Of a DNA stretch of 64,000 nt, positions 46,554 to 54,776 are shown one piece after another. The position numbers and the translations under genes were made by a program. Source of the stretch: Psychrobacter luti (GTDB taxonomy: Bacteria; Pseudomonadota; Gammaproteobacteria; Pseudomonadales; Moraxellaceae); contig NZ_JACHXL010000001.1 of NCBI RefSeq assembly GCF_014192115.1, forward strand, positions 712,788 to 776,787. The letters are read 5' to 3'. The notes beneath the pieces are model-generated. The model made no database searches. It was not told the DNA's origin and worked only from the letters and a program-made list of their open reading frames with translations. Each line of letters opens with the position of its first letter. The first letter of the stretch is position 1.

Positions 46554-47006
46554 CCTCACTCACCTTACGAATCAGGGAGGCTTTCAGACTCTACATCGTT
46601 GCAGCCATCGTAGCATTCAAGTTGTCTTAATCCCTTAGGAATCAGGGAGGCTTTCAGACGAAAGAATGCTCGACGTGAGAAGAACAAGTCAGTCTTAATC
46701 CCTTACGAATCAGGGAGGCTTTCAGACAGGCAATGATTGCACGTTACACGGCAGACCCTGAGTCTTAATCCCTTACGAATCAGGGAGGCTTTCAGACCCA
46801 AGATTAATAGCGAACGCAAGAAAGCTCAGCTGTCTTAATCCCTTACGAATCAGGTAGGCTTTCAGACCAAGCTTTCTGGGAATGTATCAGTGCAGACGCA
46901 GTCTTAATCCCTTACGAATCAGGGAGGCTTTCAGACATTATGTAAGGAAGTTCTTCTATACAATTAATAAGTCTTAATCCCTTACGAATCAGGGAGGCTT
47001 TCAGAC
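46554..47006 (-). CRISPR. CRISPR array 3 (7 repeats, 6 spacers)
   Basis: Repeats start at 46554 (degenerate first nine bases), 46624, 46692, 46762, 46832, 46901 and 46971. Spacers are 32-34 bp. The loop signature is CTTACGAATC; the repeats at 46624 and 46832 have single changes. It is oriented on the minus strand, with the leader at the high end. Confidence 0.97.
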
Positions 47007-47216
47007 TGTACAGCCATTTTTATTATCAATTAAATCAATAACTTACATCTATTAAATTTACCGACTAATGTTGGCTTAAAAGTTGATGCTTTTTTGATCA
47101 ATTCTTAGCTGATAATTGATCAAAAAATAGGCAATTATACGTCTGAAATATTAAATAATGACACTTATCTTCGTCAGATAAAGTCTGAAAGCAGTCCTGA
47201 TAAGTCAGGGCATAAC
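47007..47216 (-). promoter_or_regulatory. leader 3
   Basis: Nearly identical to leader 2. It has the TGTACA junction, the palindrome TGATCAATT-N10-AATTGATCA (47095-47122) and an inverted degenerate repeat at 47183-47216 containing CCTGATAAGTCAGG. Confidence 0.85.
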
Positions 47217-47338
47217 ATTTTTGACGCTACTTTGCTATGGTAATAGATGGGCGCTCGTGATGCAACGCTTATCTATCAGATAGTAACTAATATTAGGCAA
47301 ACAGCAACGCTTGGCTTTTTACTTAAAACAATCTTTAG

Positions 47339-47346
47339 CAAGCTTG
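47339..47346. promoter_or_regulatory. CAAGCTTG palindrome upstream of cas6
   Basis: It lies in the 300-bp gap between leader 3 and cas6. No other gene is seen in this gap; a TATAGT box lies at about 47462. Confidence 0.3.
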
Positions 47347-47516
47347 TGCTGCTATAGCGTTTGCGCTGGATATTGATACACTGCGCTGAGATATTTGTAT
47401 TTTTTATAGCCTGGCATTTCTTATCGTATCGTATTTTTCTAAACAAATACTTAGATTTGCTATAGTATTATGCCGTGACGATTTTTTCTTTCATTCATCT
47501 GTATTTGGATACCATA

Positions 47517-48668
47517 ATGGACAGCTGTATGGATACTTGTACGCCTTTTGCATCAACCGTCTTAAATATTGCCAACCTTATTACTCTACAGTTTACCGTG
47601 CGCCAAGATGATAGCTTACAGATGCCTGAGCATGCAGGCTCTATGCTACGTGGTGCATTTGGTGTGGCATTACGTTCATTGACCTGTATTACTGATCTTC
47701 CTAATTGCAAGGATTGCCCACTAAAGCAGTATTGCAAATTTCCAAGTATCTTTGAGCAGCCGGCACTACAGAACAAGAGCGTACAGGCAGTCAACCCTTA
47801 TGTCATTCACGTCCCTATACGCTCACAATTACAGTCACAGCTTGCATCTGTAACAGCTACTTCTAACAGCCATAGAGTATCTGCGTCCGACCGTTCAGCT
47901 TATACCTATCATAAAGATACTTATCATAAAGGTGACATCTGGCAGTTTGGAATGACTTTGATAGGCTCTACCACTACAGAGACAGCTTTAATTATCAAAG
48001 CATGGCAGCTTGCACTACAAACAGGGCTTGGCGCTTATGCGCCTTACAAACGTGCGACGCTACTCAGAGTCACAGCTGGTGATCATATTCTCTACTCTAA
48101 CGCTGATTATACTAAGCCATCAGACATTCTAGCTCATACAACAGTAAAAAACTCACCACATTCATCAGTCACCTTAGATGATACGCATAGGCTAAATGAA
48201 CTGTGGCAGCAGCTACAAACAACTGACGTAGCAGCTAGATTGACCCTAAGATTTTTAACGCCCTTTCGCTATCAGCAAGACAACCGTATCGTCTCACGAC
48301 CGAGTCATTTAGATAGCGCCACCTTTATTGCCTCTTTATACAATCGTATCCGATTATGCCAAGACAACCATAGCCCTAATCAGAGTTGGGATATCGGTTA
48401 CGACTCTTACCATGATTTTAAAGACGATATTGTAACTTTAGACATAGAGGTCGATGTCGCAGCCAATCATGTCGCACGGCGCTCTAATCGGCAGCAGCGT
48501 AAGATGGAGCTCTATGGACTACAAGGTGACATTCATCTATCAGGTGACGGTCAAACTCTTAGTCGTCTCTTGCCAGCACTACTACTTGGTGAGCAGCTAC
48601 ATATCGGTAAAAACACCACCATGGGATTGGGTCAATATCGGCTTATATTCATGCCAATGGTCCATTAG
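47517..48668 (+). CDS. cas6: CRISPR pre-crRNA endoribonuclease Cas6
   Basis: This 383-residue protein (from the ATG at 47517; a GTG at 47475 is in frame, but it overlaps a -10-like TATAGT...TATTATG region) belongs to the RAMP Cas6 family. The N-terminal ferredoxin-like domain includes AGSMLRGAFGVALRSL and the Cys cluster CKDCPLKQYC. The C-terminal domain ends LLGEQLHIGKNTTMGLGQYRL, the Gly-rich loop. It should cut the array transcripts at the base of the repeat hairpin, leaving the ATTAAGAC handle. Confidence 0.85.
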   Translation: MDSCMDTCTPFASTVLNIANLITLQFTVRQDDSLQMPEHAGSMLRGAFGVALRSLTCITDLPNCKDCPLKQYCKFPSIFEQPALQNKSVQAVNPYVIHVPIRSQLQSQLASVTATSNSHRVSASDRSAYTYHKDTYHKGDIWQFGMTLIGSTTTETALIIKAWQLALQTGLGAYAPYKRATLLRVTAGDHILYSNADYTKPSDILAHTTVKNSPHSSVTLDDTHRLNELWQQLQTTDVAARLTLRFLTPFRYQQDNRIVSRPSHLDSATFIASLYNRIRLCQDNHSPNQSWDIGYDSYHDFKDDIVTLDIEVDVAANHVARRSNRQQRKMELYGLQGDIHLSGDGQTLSRLLPALLLGEQLHIGKNTTMGLGQYRLIFMPMVH

Positions 48669-48680
48669 TATTCATCATAC

Positions 48681-48705
48681 GCAAGTTTAATACATGACAA
48701 GCTTG
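48681..48705. promoter_or_regulatory. double motif GCAAGTTT-N9-CAAGCTTG
   Basis: The same pair with identical 9-bp spacing occurs upstream of the gene at 52997 (52903-52927). Here a TCTAAT box lies about 30 bp downstream. Confidence 0.4.
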
Positions 48706-48773
48706 CACCTTTAAACCTAGTACGCCCATCTGATGTCTAATAGCGCCTATACAACGGCCTAGAGGACATTACG

Positions 48774-49622
48774 ATGATAGCTACTACAGAACGCGCTACA
48801 GAACTAACCGTAACGTCTTCAAATGCTGCGGCGACCGAGCGATTGAACCTTATCAGTGCTCAGCTGAATCAGCACTTTGCTAGCGATAGCGCATCGGCCA
48901 TTGACAACTCTAGTAAGTTATCACTGACCAAGCTTGCATCCCTGCTTAGTCAGCACTGTCATCTTGCCAGCATCACTACTCTACTATCTTCTCTCATACA
49001 ATCACCAGAGCTCCTTGCAAAAATTGCAGCGCGTTCTTACTGGCATGGCAATGGTTTTTTAAAAGTCGTCCTTCTTGACCAAGGGTACAAGCTGCGTTTA
49101 CACATCTGGTTTGCTGGTACTTCATGCGAAGAAAACATTCACAGTCATCGTTGGGGCTTTGCCTCACACGTACTTACAGGCGCGCTGAGCAGTGAAATAT
49201 GGGCTGATGCCGCAAACGATGATTTGGCGGTCTCAGACTATGCTTCAAACGTAGTACCAGCCACATCCCAAGCTTTAAAGCTACAGACTAAAGAGTACGT
49301 CTATACCGCCAAGCACCAAAGCGGCCATACCTCTATGCTACCTCACAAGCAATACATTGGTAAAGCTTACCTTCAAAAGCTGCTAAACGTCACACAAACG
49401 GCTGGTGCAAGCTATCTTATGACACCGGATCAGCTGCATCGTATCAACCATCCTGGACAAGAACTGGTCGCCACCATCATCTGTACTGCCCCTACTCAGA
49501 TACTGACCAACCGCTTGTTTCCAACCATTGATGATCCCAATCTTCAGCCTGCCAACCTGTCCGCTGATGAGCTGAAGCATGCCTTGACTCGCTATATAAA
49601 CCATAGCCCTCTCGCGGCATAA
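48774..49622 (+). CDS. cupin-like protein in CRISPR locus
   Basis: This is a 282-residue protein. The central part reads KLRLHIWFAGTSCEENIHSHRWGFASHVLTGALSSEIW when taken in pieces; IHSHRW gives the paired metal-binding His of a cupin, and YLMTPDQLHRIN (about 225-236) the later His. The fold resembles cysteine-dioxygenase-like cupins. The N-terminus is helical. It heads a run of four genes with no recognised CRISPR family. The substrate is unknown. Confidence 0.6.
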   Translation: MIATTERATELTVTSSNAAATERLNLISAQLNQHFASDSASAIDNSSKLSLTKLASLLSQHCHLASITTLLSSLIQSPELLAKIAARSYWHGNGFLKVVLLDQGYKLRLHIWFAGTSCEENIHSHRWGFASHVLTGALSSEIWADAANDDLAVSDYASNVVPATSQALKLQTKEYVYTAKHQSGHTSMLPHKQYIGKAYLQKLLNVTQTAGASYLMTPDQLHRINHPGQELVATIICTAPTQILTNRLFPTIDDPNLQPANLSADELKHALTRYINHSPLAA

Positions 49623-49765
49623 CCACAAAATCATAAAAAATCGCTTATCTGTAATCTAATAATTGCCATCAGATATAACCAACCATCATCGATAGATGAT
49701 TACCTTTATTAAAACCGTCTTTACTCCTGCAACACTCTAATTCCTTAATAAAAAAGAGAGAAGTT

Positions 49766-50260
49766 ATGCCCGACCTGAAACGCCCGATGCCTATAGATAC
49801 TGCACTAATAAAAGCATTGCACTATACCGATCAAATCAAGCCTGCCTCACAGGTTGCCTTTGATTTGGCGCAACAAGAGCAAAGCCTATATCGCTTACGC
49901 CAACGTTTACTCGACACATCAAACCCTGTATCTCCAGAGCAAGCTTACTTGGCGTTATACGACTGTTTATTTCGCCATGTCAGTATCGCTCTGCTCGCGC
50001 AAGGGTATCAGCTCACTGCGAGACAACCACATCAGACGTTATGTCGTATCGTAAGACAAAGTGCTCCTGACACCCAAGTGCAGAAAATGATTGGTCTTCG
50101 GCATGCACTCAAAAAAACCACAGGCTCACTTGATTGTGAAAGATCCATTGCCACCTTGACCAAGCTGCTTAACGACTATGACATTCGAGATGCACAAGCT
50201 TGTCAAACACTATGCCTGCTACCTATACAAAGTATAGTGCGCTCATCGGTATCCAGTTAA
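49766..50260 (+). CDS. hypothetical protein, second gene of the cupin/Gre/kinase run
   Basis: This 164-residue helical protein has the Shine-Dalgarno AGAGAGAAG before ATG. Stretches such as SQVAFDLAQQEQSLYRLRQR and MIGLRHALKKTTGSLD have no known motif. It lies between the cupin-like and GreA-like genes on the same strand. Confidence 0.6.
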   Translation: MPDLKRPMPIDTALIKALHYTDQIKPASQVAFDLAQQEQSLYRLRQRLLDTSNPVSPEQAYLALYDCLFRHVSIALLAQGYQLTARQPHQTLCRIVRQSAPDTQVQKMIGLRHALKKTTGSLDCERSIATLTKLLNDYDIRDAQACQTLCLLPIQSIVRSSVSS

Positions 50261-50323
50261 TGCAACTAGTAGCCATAAAGCCTTACCAAAAGTAATTTTA
50301 AAAATAGCGCATAGGAGCGACAC

Positions 50324-50842
50324 ATGACCCAATCGACAAAGATTTATATGACAGAGACTGGTTTTGACAACCTAAAGTCATTGCTGGCTCGTAAAAAACA
50401 AGAGTATGCGGATGTGCGTGATCATCGACAAGTCGCTTTTGAGATGTCGGGTGATGGCTGGCACGACAACCCTGAGTTCAACCGCCAGCAACAGCTAGAG
50501 GCAAACCTAAATCATACTGTAAAAGAGTTGACCGAAAGGTTGCAGCACGCTCGCCCAGTCAATATTGATCCTAGTAATCGTCCTACTAACCACGTTGCCA
50601 TTGGCTCTTTGGTCAGTATCACACGTTGGAATTTGAATAACGATATCAACGATAAGGGCTTAGAAGAAACTTGGGAAATCGTTGGTTTTGACGAAACTGA
50701 TATTAAAGCAGCAAAGATTGGCTACAACGCACCCTTGGCAAAGTCAATCATCGGATTGCAGGTAGGAGATGTGTCAGAGCAACTCGTACTTGGTACTCAA
50801 GCTTGGGAGATAGAAGTTATCGCCATTCATCCAAGCTCATAA
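50324..50842 (+). CDS. GreA/GreB-like transcript cleavage factor homologue
   Basis: This 172-residue protein has the GreA plan: an N-terminal antiparallel coiled coil (MTETGFDNLKSLLARKKQEY to about residue 85), whose tip carries GDGWHDNPEF with acidic residues in place of the GreA GDLKENAEY tip. A C-terminal FKBP-like domain follows (VAIGSLVSITRW to LGTQAWEIEVIAI). Gre factors bind the RNA polymerase secondary channel and promote cleavage of backtracked RNA. It differs from housekeeping GreA in tip and length and sits inside a type III CRISPR locus. Confidence 0.8.
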   Translation: MTQSTKIYMTETGFDNLKSLLARKKQEYADVRDHRQVAFEMSGDGWHDNPEFNRQQQLEANLNHTVKELTERLQHARPVNIDPSNRPTNHVAIGSLVSITRWNLNNDINDKGLEETWEIVGFDETDIKAAKIGYNAPLAKSIIGLQVGDVSEQLVLGTQAWEIEVIAIHPSS

Positions 50843-50911
50843 AGTTGCTCTAAGCATAACTCAATAAATAAGAGTGAATATTACATCTTTAAAAAAGCAC
50901 TGAGGGTTAGC

Positions 50912-51610
50912 ATGTATATCGCAATTGAAGGTCTAAAAGGCACTGGCAAGAGTACATTACTGCACGCTCTAACCCCTTATCTAAAGGCATATTGCGACTC
51001 AAAGCAACAACGGCTTGCTATATTGCAGCCCACTAAGCCCATCCCTCATGGCAGTTATCTAGAACATAGTTTTGCACAGCAGCAGAGTAATGATACTTAT
51101 ATTAGAGCGCTATATGCCGAACGCTCTAACTATCATGCTGCATGCACTGACTGGAATTCCGATCTAATTATTAGTGATAGGAGCATACTAACAAGTTTAG
51201 CTGTCAGGTGGCATGACGCCATTCAGGACAATCTAAGCCCTAGTGAGCACTACCAGCAAGTGCGTAGCCAAGAGTGTCTAATAGCGATACCAGACATCGT
51301 CATTCAACTTGATACGCCGAATGCAATCTTATTAGAGCGCTATGCTCTGAGAGATCGTCAATACGGTCAGCATGAAGAAACCATAGCCTCTGTCATAACC
51401 ATGAAGAACAATTATATGGATTTGTTTGATTGGCTAAGAGGCACTCAGACAACATACCTATTAGGTAAGTCTATACATCTATACATCTATGACACTGGGA
51501 TTGTCAATGTTCAAAGTATTTGTCAAGAGATTATGGCTATGGTAGAACAATATTTCGCTAAAATTAATAGTGAATTTTTGTTAAAAAATCAGTATAGTCT
51601 AATCCATTAA
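50912..51610 (+). CDS. thymidylate-kinase-like P-loop nucleotide kinase
   Basis: This 232-residue protein has Walker A GLKGTGKST (7-15), the DR motif IISDRSILTSLAV near 85-97 and a LID-like RYALRDRQYG near 148-157. This is the layout of dTMP kinases. Housekeeping tmk is normally near holB/yceG, so this is probably a dedicated copy. It is the last of four consecutive unusual genes and lies 63 bp before the CARF nuclease. Confidence 0.72.
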   Translation: MYIAIEGLKGTGKSTLLHALTPYLKAYCDSKQQRLAILQPTKPIPHGSYLEHSFAQQQSNDTYIRALYAERSNYHAACTDWNSDLIISDRSILTSLAVRWHDAIQDNLSPSEHYQQVRSQECLIAIPDIVIQLDTPNAILLERYALRDRQYGQHEETIASVITMKNNYMDLFDWLRGTQTTYLLGKSIHLYIYDTGIVNVQSICQEIMAMVEQYFAKINSEFLLKNQYSLIH

Positions 51611-51673
51611 AGTTTTTAAACGTATGCTAAGCCACCATTTAAAAGACACACAACAAAATAATAAGGTATTGAA

Positions 51674-52879
51674 TTGAAAACATTATTCGTGACCGCTACT
51701 GCCCAAACTGAAGCAAACTACTATCTTATTTGGCATTTGTTCAAAGAAAACAATACTGATATCAAGAAGATAGTTATTATTAGTACTGAATTCACTCGTT
51801 CAAAAGGCTACGTAGACAATCTCACTAGTGTATTAAATGCATTACAGGTAGGTTCTGAAAACTCATCAATATCTTTAGAGGAGCTGCATCTACAGAACGG
51901 GGTTGAGGAGAGTAATATAGAGGCAATCAAGGATGTGCTGTTACAGTGGATTGCCCACAATAAGGCATCGCAGATTATCTTTAATATTACCGGTGGCACC
52001 AAACTGATGAGCATCGCTCAAGACCAAATTGCTCAGATTAGCAGTCGCTATGAGTGTGTTTATCAAAGCCGTGCTAATAATCAGCTAGTTTGGTATAACC
52101 GTCCTCCTACTAAGCAGTGCTATGACTTAGTACTACCAGAGAATATCGAAGCCCGTCTTAAAGGTCGTGGCTATCAAACGGTGAGTGCTGAAACCTCATT
52201 TTTAGACCTGCCCGCTCAGCAATATCACTATATCAATCAACTACATCAGTATATGAAGGCTGATTTTGACAAAGCGCAAAGCTTGGTATTACTGCTCAAT
52301 GCCTTAACCGCTGGCTTGATGAAGCAGCCTGAGCATAGCTTTCCACAGACCGTCAAGGTACAAGACAGCAATCTACTTAAAAAATGCATCACTTGGGTGA
52401 AATTATTAGCCCAAGCACCGCAACCATACTTCAGTTATGACAGTGCAGCAGGCACCATCACTTGGCAAGACAAGCAAGCCGTCGAGTTCGTCGGTGGCAA
52501 ATGGTTCGAAGTACTGACCGGATTGTTGATTGTTCAACATTATCTTGCTCAGGAGCAACAAGTTGATGTTCAGATTGGTTTGCGGTTCAAAAAGACCAGC
52601 GATGGCAACGAAGTCGATGTTGCTTATATTAACTCAGGCTACTTACATCTGTTTGAGTGCAAAACCGTGAATTGGGACAAACAAGATAACCCTACTACCA
52701 AGGTCAATGCCGACTTGCGTAAGTTCGACTCCGTTGGTCAAGTTGGTGGACTTAATACGCATAAGTACTTCATTAGCTTATTTGACATCTCTAATCAGTC
52801 ACTTGCTGTCGCTCAGGATACGGGTGTCAAAGTCATTATGGGCAAGCAACTATTGGATTTTGGTCGTTATATCGCTTAG
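51674..52879 (+). CDS. CARF-domain nuclease, Card1/Can2 family (DUF1887)
   Basis: This 401-residue protein starts at TTG. Residues 1-150 form a CARF domain (FVTATAQTEANYYLIWHLF, and NITGGTKLMSIAQ near 113-125, the cyclic-oligoadenylate site). The C-terminal third is a PD-(D/E)XK nuclease: GGKWFEVLTGLL with Glu, then GNEVDVAYINSGYLHLFECKT with Asp and E-x-K. Card1/Can2 enzymes bind cA4 and nick DNA and/or RNA. It is predicted to be the main ancillary effector of this locus. Confidence 0.87.
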   Translation: MKTLFVTATAQTEANYYLIWHLFKENNTDIKKIVIISTEFTRSKGYVDNLTSVLNALQVGSENSSISLEELHLQNGVEESNIEAIKDVLLQWIAHNKASQIIFNITGGTKLMSIAQDQIAQISSRYECVYQSRANNQLVWYNRPPTKQCYDLVLPENIEARLKGRGYQTVSAETSFLDLPAQQYHYINQLHQYMKADFDKAQSLVLLLNALTAGLMKQPEHSFPQTVKVQDSNLLKKCITWVKLLAQAPQPYFSYDSAAGTITWQDKQAVEFVGGKWFEVLTGLLIVQHYLAQEQQVDVQIGLRFKKTSDGNEVDVAYINSGYLHLFECKTVNWDKQDNPTTKVNADLRKFDSVGQVGGLNTHKYFISLFDISNQSLAVAQDTGVKVIMGKQLLDFGRYIA

Positions 52880-52902
52880 TCATCTTCATATTGCAACGTA
52901 GT

Positions 52903-52927
52903 GCAAGTTTGCAATCTCGCAAGCTTG
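52903..52927. promoter_or_regulatory. double motif GCAAGTTT-N9-CAAGCTTG, copy 2
   Basis: Same motif and spacing as at 48681-48705. A TATACT box follows at 52957-52962. Confidence 0.4.
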
Positions 52928-52996
52928 CGCTAGCCACACCACAATCCTAAAGCCATTATACTAGACACACATTAACCAGATGATAGAGAGCAAATT

Positions 52997-54097
52997 ATGT
53001 CACGTAATATCTTATTTTTAGTTACTGGCGCCACCCCGCAAATCATTACTGAGACAGTATATGGACTATCTGTCGCCCAAGAAGAAACTTGGATTCCAGA
53101 TGAAATTTATATTTTAAGCACACAGTTTGGTATTGATCAGGTAAAGTCAAGCTTATTCAAAAAAGGTATTTTTCAACAGTTTTTAGATGAATACAACTTA
53201 CCAAAAATTAAATTTCATGAAGATAGCTTATTTTTTATCACTGATAACGACGGACGAAAGCTTGATGACCTTAAGACACCTTTAGACAATGAGTACGCTG
53301 CAAATAGTATATGTCGCATCATACGTGACTTCACTAAGGACGATGACGTCACTTTGCATGTATCAATAGCAGGTGGGCGCAAAACTATGGGATTTTACGC
53401 TGGTTACGCGTTATCACTTTATGGACGCGATCAAGACAGTATGTCTCATGTTTTAGTGGATGAAGTATTTGAACAAGTTCGTGAATTTTTCTATCCGGCA
53501 AAGAATCCTGCTGAACACTATGTGACAAAGACAGTCAATAATAAGTCAATAGAACTTGATGCTTATAACGCAAAAGTATGGCTAGCTAAGATACCTTTTG
53601 TAAGAATACGCAGCCTATTAAGTAAAGATATTATCGCCCAAACTCATGAATTTTCACAAGTCGTTCAGCTGATTAACGACAGCCTAAACCCTGTTCAAGT
53701 CACCGTGAACAAATTTTCTAAGACTATTAAAGCAAATAGCCAAAGTTGCAAGCTATCATCAAAAGAGTTTAGTTTTTACTTATGGTTTTTACAAAGACGC
53801 TGTGAATCCAAACTTGGTGTCAGCTACCCCTCTAAAGATATTAAAAACGACCAACTCTCCGAACAAGAAACTGAAGAATTCAAGCAAGTATATAAAGATT
53901 ATGCGGCTAAAAACATAAACATAAATAGCATTGTGATAGACCATGACTATTTTTCACAAGCATTATCAAATATAGATAAAAAGCTAGCTGCTACTTTTTT
54001 ACCCAAAGTATATGATCAATTAAAAGTACAGCCTGACGAAAATAGACTATATCAAGTAAATCTAAATAATGACCAAATTAAAATTATAGATTATTGA
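52997..54097 (+). CDS. CRISPR-associated NE0113/TIGR02584 family CARF protein (Csm6-type)
   Basis: This 366-residue protein begins MSRNILFLVTGATPQIITET and has VSIAGGRKTMGFYAGYALSLYGR near 125-147, the two signatures of the NE0113 family (annotated elsewhere as CRISPR-associated ring nuclease Csm6). The CARF part occupies about residues 1-215. The rest is helical and contains no R-x4-6-H HEPN motif that I can identify, so a cOA-binding or cOA-cleaving role is more likely than an RNase role. Confidence 0.8.
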   Translation: MSRNILFLVTGATPQIITETVYGLSVAQEETWIPDEIYILSTQFGIDQVKSSLFKKGIFQQFLDEYNLPKIKFHEDSLFFITDNDGRKLDDLKTPLDNEYAANSICRIIRDFTKDDDVTLHVSIAGGRKTMGFYAGYALSLYGRDQDSMSHVLVDEVFEQVREFFYPAKNPAEHYVTKTVNNKSIELDAYNAKVWLAKIPFVRIRSLLSKDIIAQTHEFSQVVQLINDSLNPVQVTVNKFSKTIKANSQSCKLSSKEFSFYLWFLQRRCESKLGVSYPSKDIKNDQLSEQETEEFKQVYKDYAAKNININSIVIDHDYFSQALSNIDKKLAATFLPKVYDQLKVQPDENRLYQVNLNNDQIKIIDY

Positions 54098-54124
54098 TAT
54101 AGCTATAAAATCTCACGTTTGTTA

Positions 54125-54132
54125 CAAGCTTG
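54125..54132. promoter_or_regulatory. CAAGCTTG palindrome upstream of module B
   Basis: Extended to ACAAGCTTGT. It lies about 85 bp before the start of the helical protein. Confidence 0.35.
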
Positions 54133-54211
54133 TGATCTCAGTTTTATAGGCTAAAACACGATATATTTAATGTCATCAGCTACCCAATATTAAATACTTA
54201 GGAGAATACTC

Positions 54212-54715
54212 ATGGCACTACCTGCTATCGTTGTTAGTCATACTGTTGCTGTCGCCGCCTTAAAAGAAGGCTTAAGCTTGTGCCAATCAATTATAAGTTA
54301 TCGTATCGCTACACAACAAATTGAGCTACAACGAGACCGTATGCATGCTGAAGCTAATATTATCATTCAGCAGCTCGATCATGATTATAAAGTTAAATTA
54401 GCTAACCTAAACACTATTGCTGATGCTCATAAAATCACGCTTAAGGGTATAAATACTTCTAGTAAAGAAGTCGTCAATATGGTTGAGAGTGGTCAATTAG
54501 AGCTTGATAAGTATTTAAACATCATTGTATCACCTGATGTTTCAAACGATATTAAGCAAAGTATGATGACGGTAATATCTCAGCTCTCGCAACAACAGGC
54601 TCAGCTGGTTAACAATCATATGCAAAGCTCACAAGCACCTATCAATGCTTTTGCTATGATGCTAGATAGAATGCGAGACAGCGATCAACCACGTACCTTT
54701 ACTGATGTTAGTTAA
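54212..54715 (+). CDS. module B, soluble helical protein of unknown function
   Basis: This 167-residue protein is the paralogue of the one at 45246, with matching LKEGLSLCQSIISYRIATQQ, LQRDRMHAEAN and a C-terminal helix (APINAFAMMLDRMRD). It is all-helical and slightly amphipathic at the N-terminus. AGGAGA lies 7 bp before ATG. It is followed after 61 bp by the membrane-anchored partner. The family is unknown. Confidence 0.7.
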   Translation: MALPAIVVSHTVAVAALKEGLSLCQSIISYRIATQQIELQRDRMHAEANIIIQQLDHDYKVKLANLNTIADAHKITLKGINTSSKEVVNMVESGQLELDKYLNIIVSPDVSNDIKQSMMTVISQLSQQQAQLVNNHMQSSQAPINAFAMMLDRMRDSDQPRTFTDVS

Positions 54716-54776
54716 TATCGTCTATAAGCCTGATTGATAACGTGATGTATATTGGTTTCTAATTAAGGAGAGGTAT

